From CAYRSS01 sp964426945 (GTDB taxonomy: Bacteria > Planctomycetota > Phycisphaerae > UBA1845): a stretch of 64,000 nt of DNA. Both the position numbers and the translations under genes were made by a program. Below the pieces are notes generated by a model. The model worked only from the letters and a program-made list of their open reading frames with translations. It did no database searches and was not told where the DNA came from. Below, piece by piece: positions 26,308 through 35,100 of this stretch (position 1 is its first letter; each line of letters begins with the position of its first letter). The stretch covers positions 1-64,000 of the forward strand of contig CAYRSS010000013.1 in assembly GCA_964426945.1 (NCBI GenBank), read 5' to 3'.

Positions 26308-27034
26308 CCTGGTGGAGGGGCACTGGCCGATAGACCTTCCGGAAGCGCATGTTCAGCAGCTCCACGCCGAGTGAGAACCCCATCGCGAAGTAGATGTATC
26401 CCTTGCCGATGTGCGCCCCGAGCCCCTCGGCGACGAGCATCACGCCGATGAGCAGCAGGAACGACAGCGCCAGCATCTTCATCGTCGGGTGGCGCTCGAT
26501 GAAATCGCAGATTGCGTTGGCGAAGACCATCATCACCACGACGGCCGCGATGACCGCCGCGATCATCACGCCGATGTGGTTGGCCATGCCGACGGCTGTA
26601 ATGACCGAGTCGATCGAAAAGACCATGTCCAGCAGCATGATCTGGAAGATCGCGGCGCCGAAGGAGGCGATGGCCTTGCCGCCCCGTCGCTGCTCGCCGG
26701 GGGCCTCGAGCTTCTCGTGGATCTCGTAGGTCGCCTTCGCCAGGAGGAACAACCCGCCGAGAATCAGCACGAGGTCCTTCCCGGTGACGGCGTGCCCCAT
26801 CACCGCGAACAACTCGCGCTTGAGGCCCATCACCCACGTGATGCAAAGCAGCAGCAGGACGCGCATCAGCATCGCTGCCGCGAGTCCCGTGCGCCGCGCC
26901 TTGGACTGCTGCTCGGCGGGGAGCTTGGCGGAGAGAATGGCGATAAAGACGACATTGTCGATACCGAGGACGATCTCGAGCAGCGACAGCGTGAGGAACG
27001 CCAGGGCGTTCTCCGTGGTGAAAAGCGTTTCCAT
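26288..27034 (-). CDS. TerC-family integral membrane protein
   Basis: 248 residues. Seven or so transmembrane helices with the TerC hallmark acidic stretches: 'LSLLEIVLGIDNVVFIAILS' (about 16-35) and 'MVFSIDSVITAVGMA' (about 135-150), each with an Asp inside a helix. Members export metals such as Mn2+ (Alx/YkoY type) or take part in tellurite resistance. The short ~50-base leader shows no yybP-ykoY-type riboswitch. A promoter with a palindrome in its 18-bp spacer lies just upstream (27085-27114). It overlaps addB tail to tail. Confidence 0.88.
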   Translation of the reverse strand: METLFTTENALAFLTLSLLEIVLGIDNVVFIAILSAKLPAEQQSKARRTGLAAAMLMRVLLLLCITWVMGLKRELFAVMGHAVTGKDLVLILGGLFLLAKATYEIHEKLEAPGEQRRGGKAIASFGAAIFQIMLLDMVFSIDSVITAVGMANHIGVMIAAVIAAVVVMMVFANAICDFIERHPTMKMLALSFLLLIGVMLVAEGLGAHIGKGYIYFAMGFSLGVELLNMRFRKVYRPVPLHQATPPKG

Positions 27035-27084
27035 GGGGTTGGGGCTCCCGCTGTGCCCTCGTGGTGGTTCGTCGCGCCGCGGCG

Positions 27085-27114
27085 ACAGTATTCCGCGGAA
27101 TTCTCAAACCGCAA
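27085..27114 (-). promoter_or_regulatory. Candidate terC promoter with palindromic spacer
   Basis: On the minus strand TTGCGG (27114-27109), 18 bp and TACTGT (27090-27085). A perfect 12-bp palindrome, ATTCCGCGGAAT (27090-27101), fills the spacer next to the -10 box. Confidence 0.4.
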
Positions 27115-27389
27115 GCCCGAGCTGCCCGTTCGTATGACGGCGGAGAGCCTTCGATCGACCCCGGGTGTACTGCGGGCGGGCCGGGAACCCGCGATGCCGC
27201 CGCCGCGGTCATCGCGCCGCGCGGGACCGGTTGTGTCGGTGTCTCGACCGCATCCGCCGGTCACGGGTGCTTCCCCCCCCGGCGCCAGTGTCCCACCCTG
27301 CGGATGCCGGCGCGGAGACCGCCTCAGACGGGATCATCGGCCGGGCCATCTCCGTGAGCCCGCCGTGGCGTGGCACGGCGCTTTGGGCA
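27115..27389. other. Intergenic region without a gene
   Basis: Between the terC promoter and the stop of the REC-HDOD gene. It is GC-rich and contains an eight-C run near 27280. I see no ORF with coding character, RNA gene or terminator with a T-run. Confidence 0.4.
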
Positions 27390-29177
27390 TCAGGCGGCCG
27401 ATGACATCTGCAGATCCGGCGACTCTGCCCTGGCCGCGGCCAGTTCGCGGAATGTCTGCATGATGTCCTCGTAGAACGCCGGGAGGACGATGCTCCGGAG
27501 CAATCGCCCATCGAAGATGGGCGCTACGTTGTGGGCCGGTTGCCCGTCGAGGACTACCGCCACGGGCAGCCGTCGGCCGAGGGCGTCTTCGAGCTTTCGC
27601 AGCTCCTCGGCACGGCCGTGAAGCTGCCGAGCAGATGCACCGGTTACGACGGCAATCGCGGGGTCTTCGTGGTCGATCCAGCCCAGTCGTTCACACAGCA
27701 GCGTGGTTGCTCCAGCGGCCTCCGGCTCTTCGAGCAGTGCCATGCCGATCCTCCGCCCCACACGGGATTTCAATTCATCCGCAAGCCCGCTGGCAAAGTT
27801 CTCGGTGGATTGCGCTGCGTAGGACATCGTGGTCATCTGCGTGAATTCCGAAGCCTGCGTGGCGACCCTGCGGATATGGTCGGCAGGAATGCCAAGGGCG
27901 CGCGACCAGGGTCTGATGGGCAGGAGCACGGGGTTGCCGCTGTCGCCTTCAAGCATCGCGTGCGCCATCCGGTTGCTCAGCGCCACGACTATGGCCGCTT
28001 CGGCGTCGCGAGAGGAGCGGCGGATTCGATCCAGCGGTTGCTCGTGCGAGCAGGCCGCCTGCAGAACCGGCTCGCCGAGTTTCCAGGATTCAAGGATCCG
28101 CTGCGTCACGTCCGCGTGAGTGAGGCCGAACGTCTCGCGCTCGACGACGGAGAGATCAACCCGGCGAGCCAGGGCGGACTCACGCACCAGTTGATACCTG
28201 TCCGCGAAGCACTGGGCGAGCGCCATGCGGCCCACGTCATGCATCAAGCCCGCAAGGAAGAGGAACGGCGATGCTTTCAGACCGAGATGATCGGCAAGCA
28301 GCTGGGAGATCATGGCCGTGGTCAACGAGTGTTCCCAGAACCGCTGCGGATTCAGGCCGACGACGGAGGAGTTCGAGAAGTGCTCCACCGCCATGATGGC
28401 CATCGTGACGTTGCGCACGCCGGCAACACCGATTCGCTGCGTAGCCTCCGCCAGATTCGAAGCGGTCTTACCCGTGTTGTAGTAACTCGAGTTCGCCGCC
28501 TTCAGCACGCGCATCGCCACGGCCTGATCGTCACGCACAACCCGTGCGATCTCCTCGATTGAGACATTCGGGTTGTTTGTCATTGCCAGCACCCGCTGGA
28601 GCACCGGGGCCATGGCGCGGATCTCCATTTCGCGATCGATTGTCGCGAGCACTTCGTCACGAGACAGCCGCTCGGGTTGCGCAACCTCAGCGCTGGCGGA
28701 GGCCACGGGGGCGGGCGATTCCGCGCGAGTCGAGATGCAAGCCGCGACGCCATGCTTCGGCCCGACGTCGTCCTGGCGTGTTGCCGCCGGCAGCTCGCGG
28801 CACGGGGTGCGCATCCCGATCAGCGAGCCGATGCGGTCCAGCAGTTCATGAACGGAGCACTTCTGCTTCAGCAGGTAGCCCTGGACGCGGCTCCTGGCAC
28901 ACTGCAGGATCACTTCTCGATCCGAGACTGAGGTTACGATCAGGATGGGTATCGTCGCCGTCGCAGGGTGGCGGCGGAAGCACCTCAGACAGGCCAGGCC
29001 GTCCATGTCCGACATGGCGACATCCATGAGGACCAGGTCGGGCTCGATTTCCGCCGCCGCGCGAAGCGCATGCCGCCCTCCGTCGACGCACCGCGCCTCG
29101 CAGCCTGCGCAGCGGAGTACGGCGGCGAGCAGATCACGATACATGACACAGTCGTCAAGGATCAGGATGCGCTTCAT
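27390..29177 (-). CDS. Response regulator with HDOD output domain
   Basis: 595 residues from the ATG at 29177, which has a perfect AAGGAGG ribosome binding site. The receiver domain (1-115) has D8/D9, the phosphoacceptor D52 in 'LVLMDVAMSDMDG' and K104 in 'GYLLKQK'. A Pro/Ala linker (about 125-175) leads to an HDOD domain (about 180-390): 'MTNNPNVSIEEIARVVRDDQ', 'RVLKAANSSYYN' and 'LFLAGLMHDVGRMALAQ', so part of the HD signature is kept. The C-terminal ~150 residues fold into an unassigned alpha/beta region resembling a degenerate receiver. HDOD proteins act in signalling without being classical phosphodiesterases. No histidine kinase is nearby. Confidence 0.87.
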   Translation of the reverse strand: MKRILILDDCVMYRDLLAAVLRCAGCEARCVDGGRHALRAAAEIEPDLVLMDVAMSDMDGLACLRCFRRHPATATIPILIVTSVSDREVILQCARSRVQGYLLKQKCSVHELLDRIGSLIGMRTPCRELPAATRQDDVGPKHGVAACISTRAESPAPVASASAEVAQPERLSRDEVLATIDREMEIRAMAPVLQRVLAMTNNPNVSIEEIARVVRDDQAVAMRVLKAANSSYYNTGKTASNLAEATQRIGVAGVRNVTMAIMAVEHFSNSSVVGLNPQRFWEHSLTTAMISQLLADHLGLKASPFLFLAGLMHDVGRMALAQCFADRYQLVRESALARRVDLSVVERETFGLTHADVTQRILESWKLGEPVLQAACSHEQPLDRIRRSSRDAEAAIVVALSNRMAHAMLEGDSGNPVLLPIRPWSRALGIPADHIRRVATQASEFTQMTTMSYAAQSTENFASGLADELKSRVGRRIGMALLEEPEAAGATTLLCERLGWIDHEDPAIAVVTGASARQLHGRAEELRKLEDALGRRLPVAVVLDGQPAHNVAPIFDGRLLRSIVLPAFYEDIMQTFRELAAARAESPDLQMSSAA

Positions 29178-29536
29178 GTTGCCTCCTTCCCCGGATCGTT
29201 TCGAGTCCCTGTGGTGCGTCCGGCCCCGATCGCCGCATGAACAGGTCCGACAGCCGCAATGGCCGGAGAAGCTGCCTATCGGGTGCGGCCTGTTGTCGGA
29301 CGTGACGAAGCCTTGCGGGGCCGCCGCGGCCCCCTGACTTGTTGGTAGGATATCGACCGACCAACGGGCCGACGGCGTTGCAGGGGCGTTCCCCCACGCC
29401 GGCCGGCTGGACGGCGTGGCGGCCCATGCCTGCTCGTTCGAGGTACGCTGCGTTGGCCGCTGCATTTGACACCGGTCGCCTCCGCGATTGAAGTCTCCGC
29501 CGGGTTCTCATGCGCGAGTCAATCAGGGGAGACACC
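29178..29536. other. Divergent intergenic region, 359 bases
   Basis: Lies between the REC-HDOD gene (minus) and the M14 peptidase gene (plus). A TAGGAT at 29348-29353 flanked by GTTGGT/ACCAAC arms (about 29343-29367) may be part of a plus-strand promoter, but no -35 hexamer is seen. No other gene is visible. Confidence 0.35.
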
Positions 29537-32374
29537 TTGACCAATAACCGAGTCCTCCGACGCCTGCCCAGTTCGATAACCAGTGGCATGCCGGTGGCCT
29601 TCTGGCTCGCGGCCGTGCTCTTCGCGGCGCAGGCCCGTGCCGCCGGCTTCGCCGACCCCGCGACGCTCGACCCGCAGGTCCCCGCGCCGGAGGCGTACAT
29701 TCCACACGCGATAGGCGCCGACGCCGTCCGGTACGAACCGCTGGTGCGCTACCTGCAGGCCCTGGCGGAAGCGTCGCCTTTCGTCACCATCCAGACGCAC
29801 GGCACCACCCATGAGGGCCGCACGCTCTATCACCTGACGATCACCAGCGAGGAGAACCACGCGCGACTCGCGGCCATCAAGGCGGACAACGCCCGCCTGC
29901 ACGATCCGCGCGGCCTTTCCGAAGCCGACGGAAACCGCCTTGTCGACTCGATGCCCGCGATCGCCTGGATGGCTTATTCGATCCACGGCGACGAGCTGTC
30001 GAGCACCGACGCCGCCGTGCAACTCGCCTACCAGCTCGCCGCGGGTACCGATCCGGCGACGAAGGCCCTGCGCGACGAACTCGTCATCCACGTTGATCCG
30101 CTGATGAACCCCGACGGTCGCGAACGGTTTCTCGCCCAACTGGAGCACCTGCGAGGGAAAGTGCCGAACACGGACCACCAGGCCATGCACCACCGAGGGT
30201 TGTGGTCCGCGGGCCGCGGCAACCACTACCTGTTCGACATGAACCGCGACTGGTTGATGCAGGTTCATCCGGAAACCCGCGGCCGGGCGGCCGTCCTGCT
30301 CGCCTGGCATCCGCACCTCCTGGTCGACTCGCACGAGATGGGCACCCAGGAGACCTACCTGATGGAGCCGCCGCGCGAGCCCGTCAGTGGCTACCTGCCC
30401 GCCTCGAACCGCTCGTGGCGCAAGCAGTTCTCCCGGGAACAGGCCGCTGCGTTCGATCGGCGCGGATGGAGCTACTACACGCAGGAATGGTACGAGGACT
30501 GGTACCCCGGCTATACGAACGCGTGGAGCGGCCACATCGGCGCGATAGGCCTGCTCTACGAGCAGGGGCGCACGAGCGGCCACGCCGTCCGCCAGGAGGC
30601 GGGCAACGTCGTGACCTACCGGGACGCAGTGGATCACCAGTTGACCTCCTCGCTGGCGAATCTTGAGACGCTTCGCGCCAATCGGAAGGCGATTCTCGGT
30701 GATTTCCTGGCAGATCGCCGCTGGGCCGTCTCCGCCGCCAGCCCGTTCGGCGGCGTCTTCCTCATGCCGCCACACGCGGACACCGCGCGGGCCCGGCAGT
30801 TCGCCGAGCTGCTGACGCGCCACGGCATCGAGTTCGGGTATGCGGATACGTCGTTCCAGGCGCGCGGCCTGACGAGCCTCTGGGGCGACAGCGCCGAAAC
30901 GCGCGAGTTTCCGGCGGGTACCTTGGTCGTCCGTTCCAACCAGCCGCACCGCAGGCTTGTCCATGCGAATCTCTCGTTCGACCCGCGCATGAGCGAGGCA
31001 TTCCTGCGCGATGAGCGCAAGGACATCGAGAACCGCGAGGGCACTCGCGTCTACGATGTCACCGGCTGGAGCCTGCCGATGGCCTACGGCCTCGATTCGT
31101 GGTGGGCCGAGGCGGTGCCCGAGGTGCCGATGAGCGCGGTGAGCCCCGCGGCCCCGGCGCCACCGGCCGACGTGCCCGCGGCGGACTTCGGCTATCTCAT
31201 CGATGGCGCGAGCAGCGACATCTACCGGGCCATCACCACGCTGCTGGAGGACGGCCGCCGTATCCGCGCCGCGACGAAGCCGTTCACCGTCAGCGGCCGT
31301 TCCTACGCACCGGGAGCGATTCTGCTGCGCAACAACGAGAACGCCGAGGACCTGCACGCCGCCATGAATCGGCTGGCGAAGGCCCTGCCGATCGACGTTC
31401 GCGCGACGGACACCGCCCTCTGCGAGTCCGGGCCGGACCTCGGGGGCGTGCGCTATGTGCTCCTGGAACGACCGCGCGTGGCGATTGCGTCGCAGTATCC
31501 AATCTCGACGACCTCATTCGGCGCCGCCTGGCACCTCCTCGACGCACGCGTCGGATTGCGTTGTTCGCCTCTGAACGTGCAGAATCTCGGCAGCGCCGAC
31601 CTGCGTACCTACAACGTGCTGATCATCCCCGACGCCGGCAGCGCCGGGGCGCTGCGTGCCGTGCTCGGTGAGGCGCTCGATCCGCTCAAGTCATGGATCG
31701 CCGGCGGCGGTACGCTGATCGCCTGGGGCGACGCCGCGGGCGTGCTCGCAGACGAGGAACTGGGGCTTTCCTCCGTCCGACTGAAGCGTGACGTGCTCGG
31801 CGAGCTTGAGGCGTATGAGTCGGCGCTGCGCGACGAGGACTCGGCGCGAAACCCGGAGTTTGATCCCGACCACGTCTGGCGCCGCGATCATGTCTGGACC
31901 CCGCCCACCGCGGCAAACGGCGATTCACAGGATGAAGGTCATGAGGCCCCCGATCGTCCCGAAGGCGACGCCCTCAAGCGACTTGACGCCTGGCAAAGGC
32001 TGTTCAATCCCGCCGGTGGCGCGCTGGTGGCGGCGCAGCTTAACCCCGACCATTGGATCTGCAGCGGCCTGGGTGAGCGCCTGCCCGTGCTGCTGGCCGG
32101 GTCGTACCTGCTGATGAGCAAGGAATTCGGAGCCGCCCCCGTCCGGCTGGCCGAGGAGCGCCAGCTTCGGCTGAGCGGATTGTTGTGGCCGGAGTATCGG
32201 GCGCGGGCGGCCCGGACGGCCTACACCACCGTGGAACGGCTGGGCAGCGGTCAGGTGATCCTCTTCGTCACCGAGCCATGCTTCCGGGGATACCATGAGG
32301 GCAGCGCGAGGCTGCTGCTGAACGGAGTGCTGCTCGGGCCGGGGCTGGGCGCCGATCAGCCTGTGCCCTGGTAG
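29537..32374 (+). CDS. Exported M14-family zinc carboxypeptidase-like protein
   Basis: About 945 residues from the TTG at 29537, chosen because AGGGGAG lies 5 bases upstream; an ATG at 29510 is possible. A signal peptide is clear (hydrophobic 'MPVAFWLAAVLFAAQARA', cleavage near ARA-AG). The M14 catalytic domain holds the zinc ligands in 'SIHGDELS' (HxxE) and 'LLVDSHEMG' (His). 'NPDGRERF' and 'FDMNRDW' match the Asn-Arg substrate-binding segment, and the catalytic Glu is probably in 'LLYEQGRTSG'. The C-terminal half (about 560-945) is a glutamine-amidotransferase-like alpha/beta region ('LIIPDAGSAGALRAVL'). It should act in the periplasm on peptides. It stands alone and is followed by a tRNA gene. 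Confidence 0.85.
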   Translation: MTNNRVLRRLPSSITSGMPVAFWLAAVLFAAQARAAGFADPATLDPQVPAPEAYIPHAIGADAVRYEPLVRYLQALAEASPFVTIQTHGTTHEGRTLYHLTITSEENHARLAAIKADNARLHDPRGLSEADGNRLVDSMPAIAWMAYSIHGDELSSTDAAVQLAYQLAAGTDPATKALRDELVIHVDPLMNPDGRERFLAQLEHLRGKVPNTDHQAMHHRGLWSAGRGNHYLFDMNRDWLMQVHPETRGRAAVLLAWHPHLLVDSHEMGTQETYLMEPPREPVSGYLPASNRSWRKQFSREQAAAFDRRGWSYYTQEWYEDWYPGYTNAWSGHIGAIGLLYEQGRTSGHAVRQEAGNVVTYRDAVDHQLTSSLANLETLRANRKAILGDFLADRRWAVSAASPFGGVFLMPPHADTARARQFAELLTRHGIEFGYADTSFQARGLTSLWGDSAETREFPAGTLVVRSNQPHRRLVHANLSFDPRMSEAFLRDERKDIENREGTRVYDVTGWSLPMAYGLDSWWAEAVPEVPMSAVSPAAPAPPADVPAADFGYLIDGASSDIYRAITTLLEDGRRIRAATKPFTVSGRSYAPGAILLRNNENAEDLHAAMNRLAKALPIDVRATDTALCESGPDLGGVRYVLLERPRVAIASQYPISTTSFGAAWHLLDARVGLRCSPLNVQNLGSADLRTYNVLIIPDAGSAGALRAVLGEALDPLKSWIAGGGTLIAWGDAAGVLADEELGLSSVRLKRDVLGELEAYESALRDEDSARNPEFDPDHVWRRDHVWTPPTAANGDSQDEGHEAPDRPEGDALKRLDAWQRLFNPAGGALVAAQLNPDHWICSGLGERLPVLLAGSYLLMSKEFGAAPVRLAEERQLRLSGLLWPEYRARAARTAYTTVERLGSGQVILFVTEPCFRGYHEGSARLLLNGVLLGPGLGADQPVPW

Positions 32375-32401
32375 TCCGGGGCCTGAGCCCGCCGCGACTT
32401 T

Positions 32402-32429
32402 TTGACATTTTCGGGGTGGCCGATACAGT
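32402..32429 (+). promoter_or_regulatory. Promoter of the tRNA-Thr gene
   Basis: A perfect TTGACA (32402-32407), 16 bp and TACAGT (32424-32429) predict a start near 32436, ~42 bases before the mature tRNA. Confidence 0.7.
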
Positions 32430-32477
32430 ACCCGGTCCTGCCGTCGGCCGATGTCCATCTGCCGATCGGCGGGCAGC

Positions 32478-32549
32478 GCCGACGTAGCTCAACGGTAGAG
32501 CACGGCTTTCGTAAAGCCGGGGTTGTGGGTTCGAATCCCACCGTCGGCT
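32478..32549 (+). tRNA. tRNA-Thr (anticodon CGT)
   Basis: 72 bases that fold as a full cloverleaf. The acceptor arm GCCGACG/CGTCGGC is perfectly paired with discriminator T. The D arm is GCTCAACGGTAGAGC and the anticodon stem CGGCT/AGCCG encloses the loop TTCGTAA (anticodon CGT, reading ACG). The T arm is GTGGG-TTCGAAT-CCCAC. The 3' CCA is not encoded. It has its own promoter and terminator. Confidence 0.97.
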
Positions 32550-32560
32550 CGTCCAGACAC

Positions 32561-32602
32561 CGAGCCGCTCGCCCCCTTCCGAAGGGCCGGGCGGCTCGTT
32601 TC
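32561..32602 (+). terminator. Terminator of the tRNA-Thr transcript
   Basis: CGAGCCGC (32561-32568) pairs with GCGGCTCG (32591-32598), with an inner CCCTT/AAGGG stem, followed by TTTC. Confidence 0.65.
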
Positions 32603-32621
32603 ATGCGCCGTTCGGGCCGAG

Positions 32622-33209
32622 CTAGTCGGGCAGTGCCTGGATCTCCTTGTCGGCGGGAAAAGCCTCCTTGGCGAGGCGGACAAACGCCGCCCGAGCCCGC
32701 TCGAAATCGAGCCAGCGCTGCGGCGGACCGCCGCTGTCCGGCGGGGTGGGCCCGATGGCGAGCAGGCCGCACTCGTAGCAGATGAGCAGTTCGACCTCGC
32801 GTCCTCCCGTGGTGAACCGAACCGCCACCCCAGGCGTCGGCAGGCACCCCTTGGCGGCGTCCCATTCGAAAGTATCGGGGCTGGCGAGCAGCCCCCGCAA
32901 CGCCTCCACCCAGGCAGCCGGCGGGGTCGAAGGCTTGCCGACCGGCTTGGCCCCGAACAGGGGGGCTCCGGGCTTGAGGCTGGTAAGGTCTGAGCCGTAG
33001 GTCAGGCGGATCAACTCCACCTTCTCCGCCGCGGCGACCGCCTGCCACGTGTCGGCGCCGACCTCGTCCTTGGCGCTCTTCGAGCACCCCACCGCCATGC
33101 CCGCGACGAGCGCGGCCACAACCAGCCGGCAGACGCCGTTCGTGCCGTCGAGCACAGGGCGACGGTTGCAGACAGTCCTCGGCTCAACCATCATCGACGA
33201 AGCCCCCAT
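32622..33209 (-). CDS. Putative lipoprotein
   Basis: 195 residues, no recognised family. A hydrophobic segment 'LVVAALVAGMAVGC' with a lipobox (AVGC, Cys at about residue 42) marks it for lipid attachment. The unusually long n-region suggests that the true start lies a little later (an ATG pair at 33197/33194). The mature part is ~150 residues with paired cysteines ('LLICYECGLL'). It begins 10 bases after the S66 peptidase stop and is the last gene of a four-gene operon. Confidence 0.7.
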   Translation of the reverse strand: MGASSMMVEPRTVCNRRPVLDGTNGVCRLVVAALVAGMAVGCSKSAKDEVGADTWQAVAAAEKVELIRLTYGSDLTSLKPGAPLFGAKPVGKPSTPPAAWVEALRGLLASPDTFEWDAAKGCLPTPGVAVRFTTGGREVELLICYECGLLAIGPTPPDSGGPPQRWLDFERARAAFVRLAKEAFPADKEIQALPD

Positions 33210-33219
33210 TCCTGTACGG

Positions 33220-34260
33220 TCAATCCGAAAACTTCGGAACGGACTGTATTCGATACACCTGATCGCTCTCGAGTTCCACCCGGCACGGCTGCTGCATCAC
33301 CAGCGGCGCCATCGGCCAGATGTGCCCGACGCGATCGGTCACCAGGACGGGCAGCGGCCGATCGCCGGGCAGGTGGTAGGCGAGCATCTCGACCACCGCA
33401 GGGGTCAGGCACTCATCCTTGTTGTGAAAGTCGCCCAGCAGCAGCCCCGCACACGCTCGCCAGACGCCTGACAGGGTCAATTGCGCGATGTAGCGGTCGA
33501 TGCGCTCGGGGATCTCTCCGATCTCCTCGAGCACGATCCAGCGCCCCGTGGGATCGGCGAGTTTCATATAGGGTGAAGCAGCCATGCTGGTCCAGACGGC
33601 CACATTGCCGCCTACGAATCGCGCGTCGATCGATTCACCGAGTTCGCCACGGACAAGCGTCGCGGTGAGCGGGCGCCGCGTGCCCCGGCCTTCGATGATC
33701 TCGATTACATCGGCGAGGAATGCGTCGAACTCCGCGGAGAATCGCTCCTTCGCCCATCGCTCGGGCGCGTCAGGGTCGCCGGCGGGAACAAGCCCGTTGA
33801 TGCGGGCGTGGCGCTTGAGCCCGTAGGCGAGGAACGCGGGTCCCATGTCATACACGCCGAAGACGCCCGGATACGCCGCGACGATGTTGACCAGCGTAGT
33901 CAACTCGCTGAAACCGAAAACGAACAGCGGTCGGCTGCGGCGACGAAGCACTTCAAAGTCAACGCGAGGGAGCACCCGCGTCAGCCACGCACCGCCGCGG
34001 ATCGAGAGCAGGGCGGTCACGCGGTCATCGGCGAGGGCATCGGTGATCTCAAGGGCGCGGAGGTCGTCGTCCTGCCGGCCGCCATGGTAATCATTCTCGG
34101 AGGCTTCGAGCACGAGCGGGTTGCCGGTGACTTCGTAGCGATCGCCGAGGCCGCGCTGGAAAAGCGCGAGCGTCTCCGCCGCGGTGGAGAGGCCGGTGAA
34201 AGCGAAGAACTTGTCGAGGCAACCGGCGGGAGCGAAGACGTGGATCCTTGGCCTGTCCAT
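33220..34260 (-). CDS. S66-family LD-carboxypeptidase-like protein
   Basis: 346 residues. S66 serine peptidases cleave the L-D bond of murein tetrapeptides during peptidoglycan recycling; relatives include the microcin self-immunity protein MccF. Family marks: 'IHVFAPAG' at the N-terminus, 'LLSIRGGAWLTRVLPRVDFE' (compare GGYG..R.L..ID), the nucleophile elbow 'FGFSELTTL', a Glu in 'IVLEEIGE' and the late His in 'VGHIWPM'. The N-terminal ~50-residue lead with 'LALFQRGLGDRYEVTGNPLV' is normal. It starts 4 bases after the BtpA-like gene stop (34265), so the two are probably translationally coupled. Confidence 0.85.
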   Translation of the reverse strand: MDRPRIHVFAPAGCLDKFFAFTGLSTAAETLALFQRGLGDRYEVTGNPLVLEASENDYHGGRQDDDLRALEITDALADDRVTALLSIRGGAWLTRVLPRVDFEVLRRRSRPLFVFGFSELTTLVNIVAAYPGVFGVYDMGPAFLAYGLKRHARINGLVPAGDPDAPERWAKERFSAEFDAFLADVIEIIEGRGTRRPLTATLVRGELGESIDARFVGGNVAVWTSMAASPYMKLADPTGRWIVLEEIGEIPERIDRYIAQLTLSGVWRACAGLLLGDFHNKDECLTPAVVEMLAYHLPGDRPLPVLVTDRVGHIWPMAPLVMQQPCRVELESDQVYRIQSVPKFSD

Positions 34261-34264
34261 GCCG

Positions 34265-35065
34265 TCATCGTCCCGCCTTGGTGCTCATGCCTGCCGCTTC
34301 GACGAAAGCCTGCGCGAGTTCGGCGGAGATGGGCAGCGAGGCGTCTCCCCCCGGCTTGAGGCTCGACCCCACGATGACGCCGGCGGCGAGCGCGAGCAGG
34401 TCGCCGACCGTCTCGGCCGTTGCGCCGCTACCGACGAAGATGCGGCGATCGGGGACGGCCTCGCGAACACGGCGCAGGTCGTCGAGGTCGGTCGCCTCCC
34501 CTGTTCCCGGGCCGGAGACGACCAGCGCGTCGGCCATGCCTCGGTAGGCCGCCTCCTTCGCCGCCCGCGCGATGTCCGGCTCGCTGATCGGGCGGCCGTG
34601 CTTGACGTGCACGTCGGCAAACACGGCGATGCGGCGGCCGAGTTCCCGCCGGTAGCGCAGCGTCTCGTTGGCCCGACCGGAGAGCAGCCCCTGATCCGTG
34701 GCCGCGACGCCCGTGTGCACGTTGACCCGTATGAAAGCCGCGTCGACAGCCGCCGCGATCCCCAGCGCGGCGATGGCGTCATTGCGCAGCGCGTTGATGC
34801 CCACGCGGAGTCCGGTCGCCTCGCGGACGTGCGAAGCGGCTACGGCCATCGCGGCGATTGTGGCGGGGGGGAGGTGCTCGGCGGGGAATGGCATGTCGCC
34901 GAAGTTTTCGACGATAACCGCGTGGAACCCGGCGGCCGCCAGGGTACGGGCGTCGGTCACGGCCCGCGCGACGATCTCCTCCATCGGCAGCAATGAACCC
35001 GCGCTGCCGGGCAACGCCGGGAGGTGGACCATGCCGATCAGCGCTCGAGAGGGAAGGTCGATCAT
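34265..35065 (-). CDS. BtpA/SgcQ-family TIM-barrel protein
   Basis: 266 residues from the ATG at 35065 (GGAG upstream). Family marks are 'LIGMVHLPALPGS' at the N-terminus, 'VIVENFGDMPF', 'FIRVNVHTG' and 'ALVVSGPGTG', then 'FVGSGATAETV' and 'GVIVGSSLK', the phosphate-binding end of a (beta/alpha)8 barrel. BtpA was named for photosystem I stability in cyanobacteria; most homologues are in non-phototrophs and their reaction is unknown. It lies between a GroES-like gene (35 bases upstream) and an S66 peptidase gene. Confidence 0.87.
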   Translation of the reverse strand: MIDLPSRALIGMVHLPALPGSAGSLLPMEEIVARAVTDARTLAAAGFHAVIVENFGDMPFPAEHLPPATIAAMAVAASHVREATGLRVGINALRNDAIAALGIAAAVDAAFIRVNVHTGVAATDQGLLSGRANETLRYRRELGRRIAVFADVHVKHGRPISEPDIARAAKEAAYRGMADALVVSGPGTGEATDLDDLRRVREAVPDRRIFVGSGATAETVGDLLALAAGVIVGSSLKPGGDASLPISAELAQAFVEAAGMSTKAGR

Positions 35066-35100
35066 GTCCGCACTCCGCTTCGCGATCGGTGGCCCGGGCC

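Noticed and set aside
27035..27095. yybP-ykoY-type manganese riboswitch before terC
   Set aside because: The leader is only ~50 bases and has none of the conserved segments of that class.
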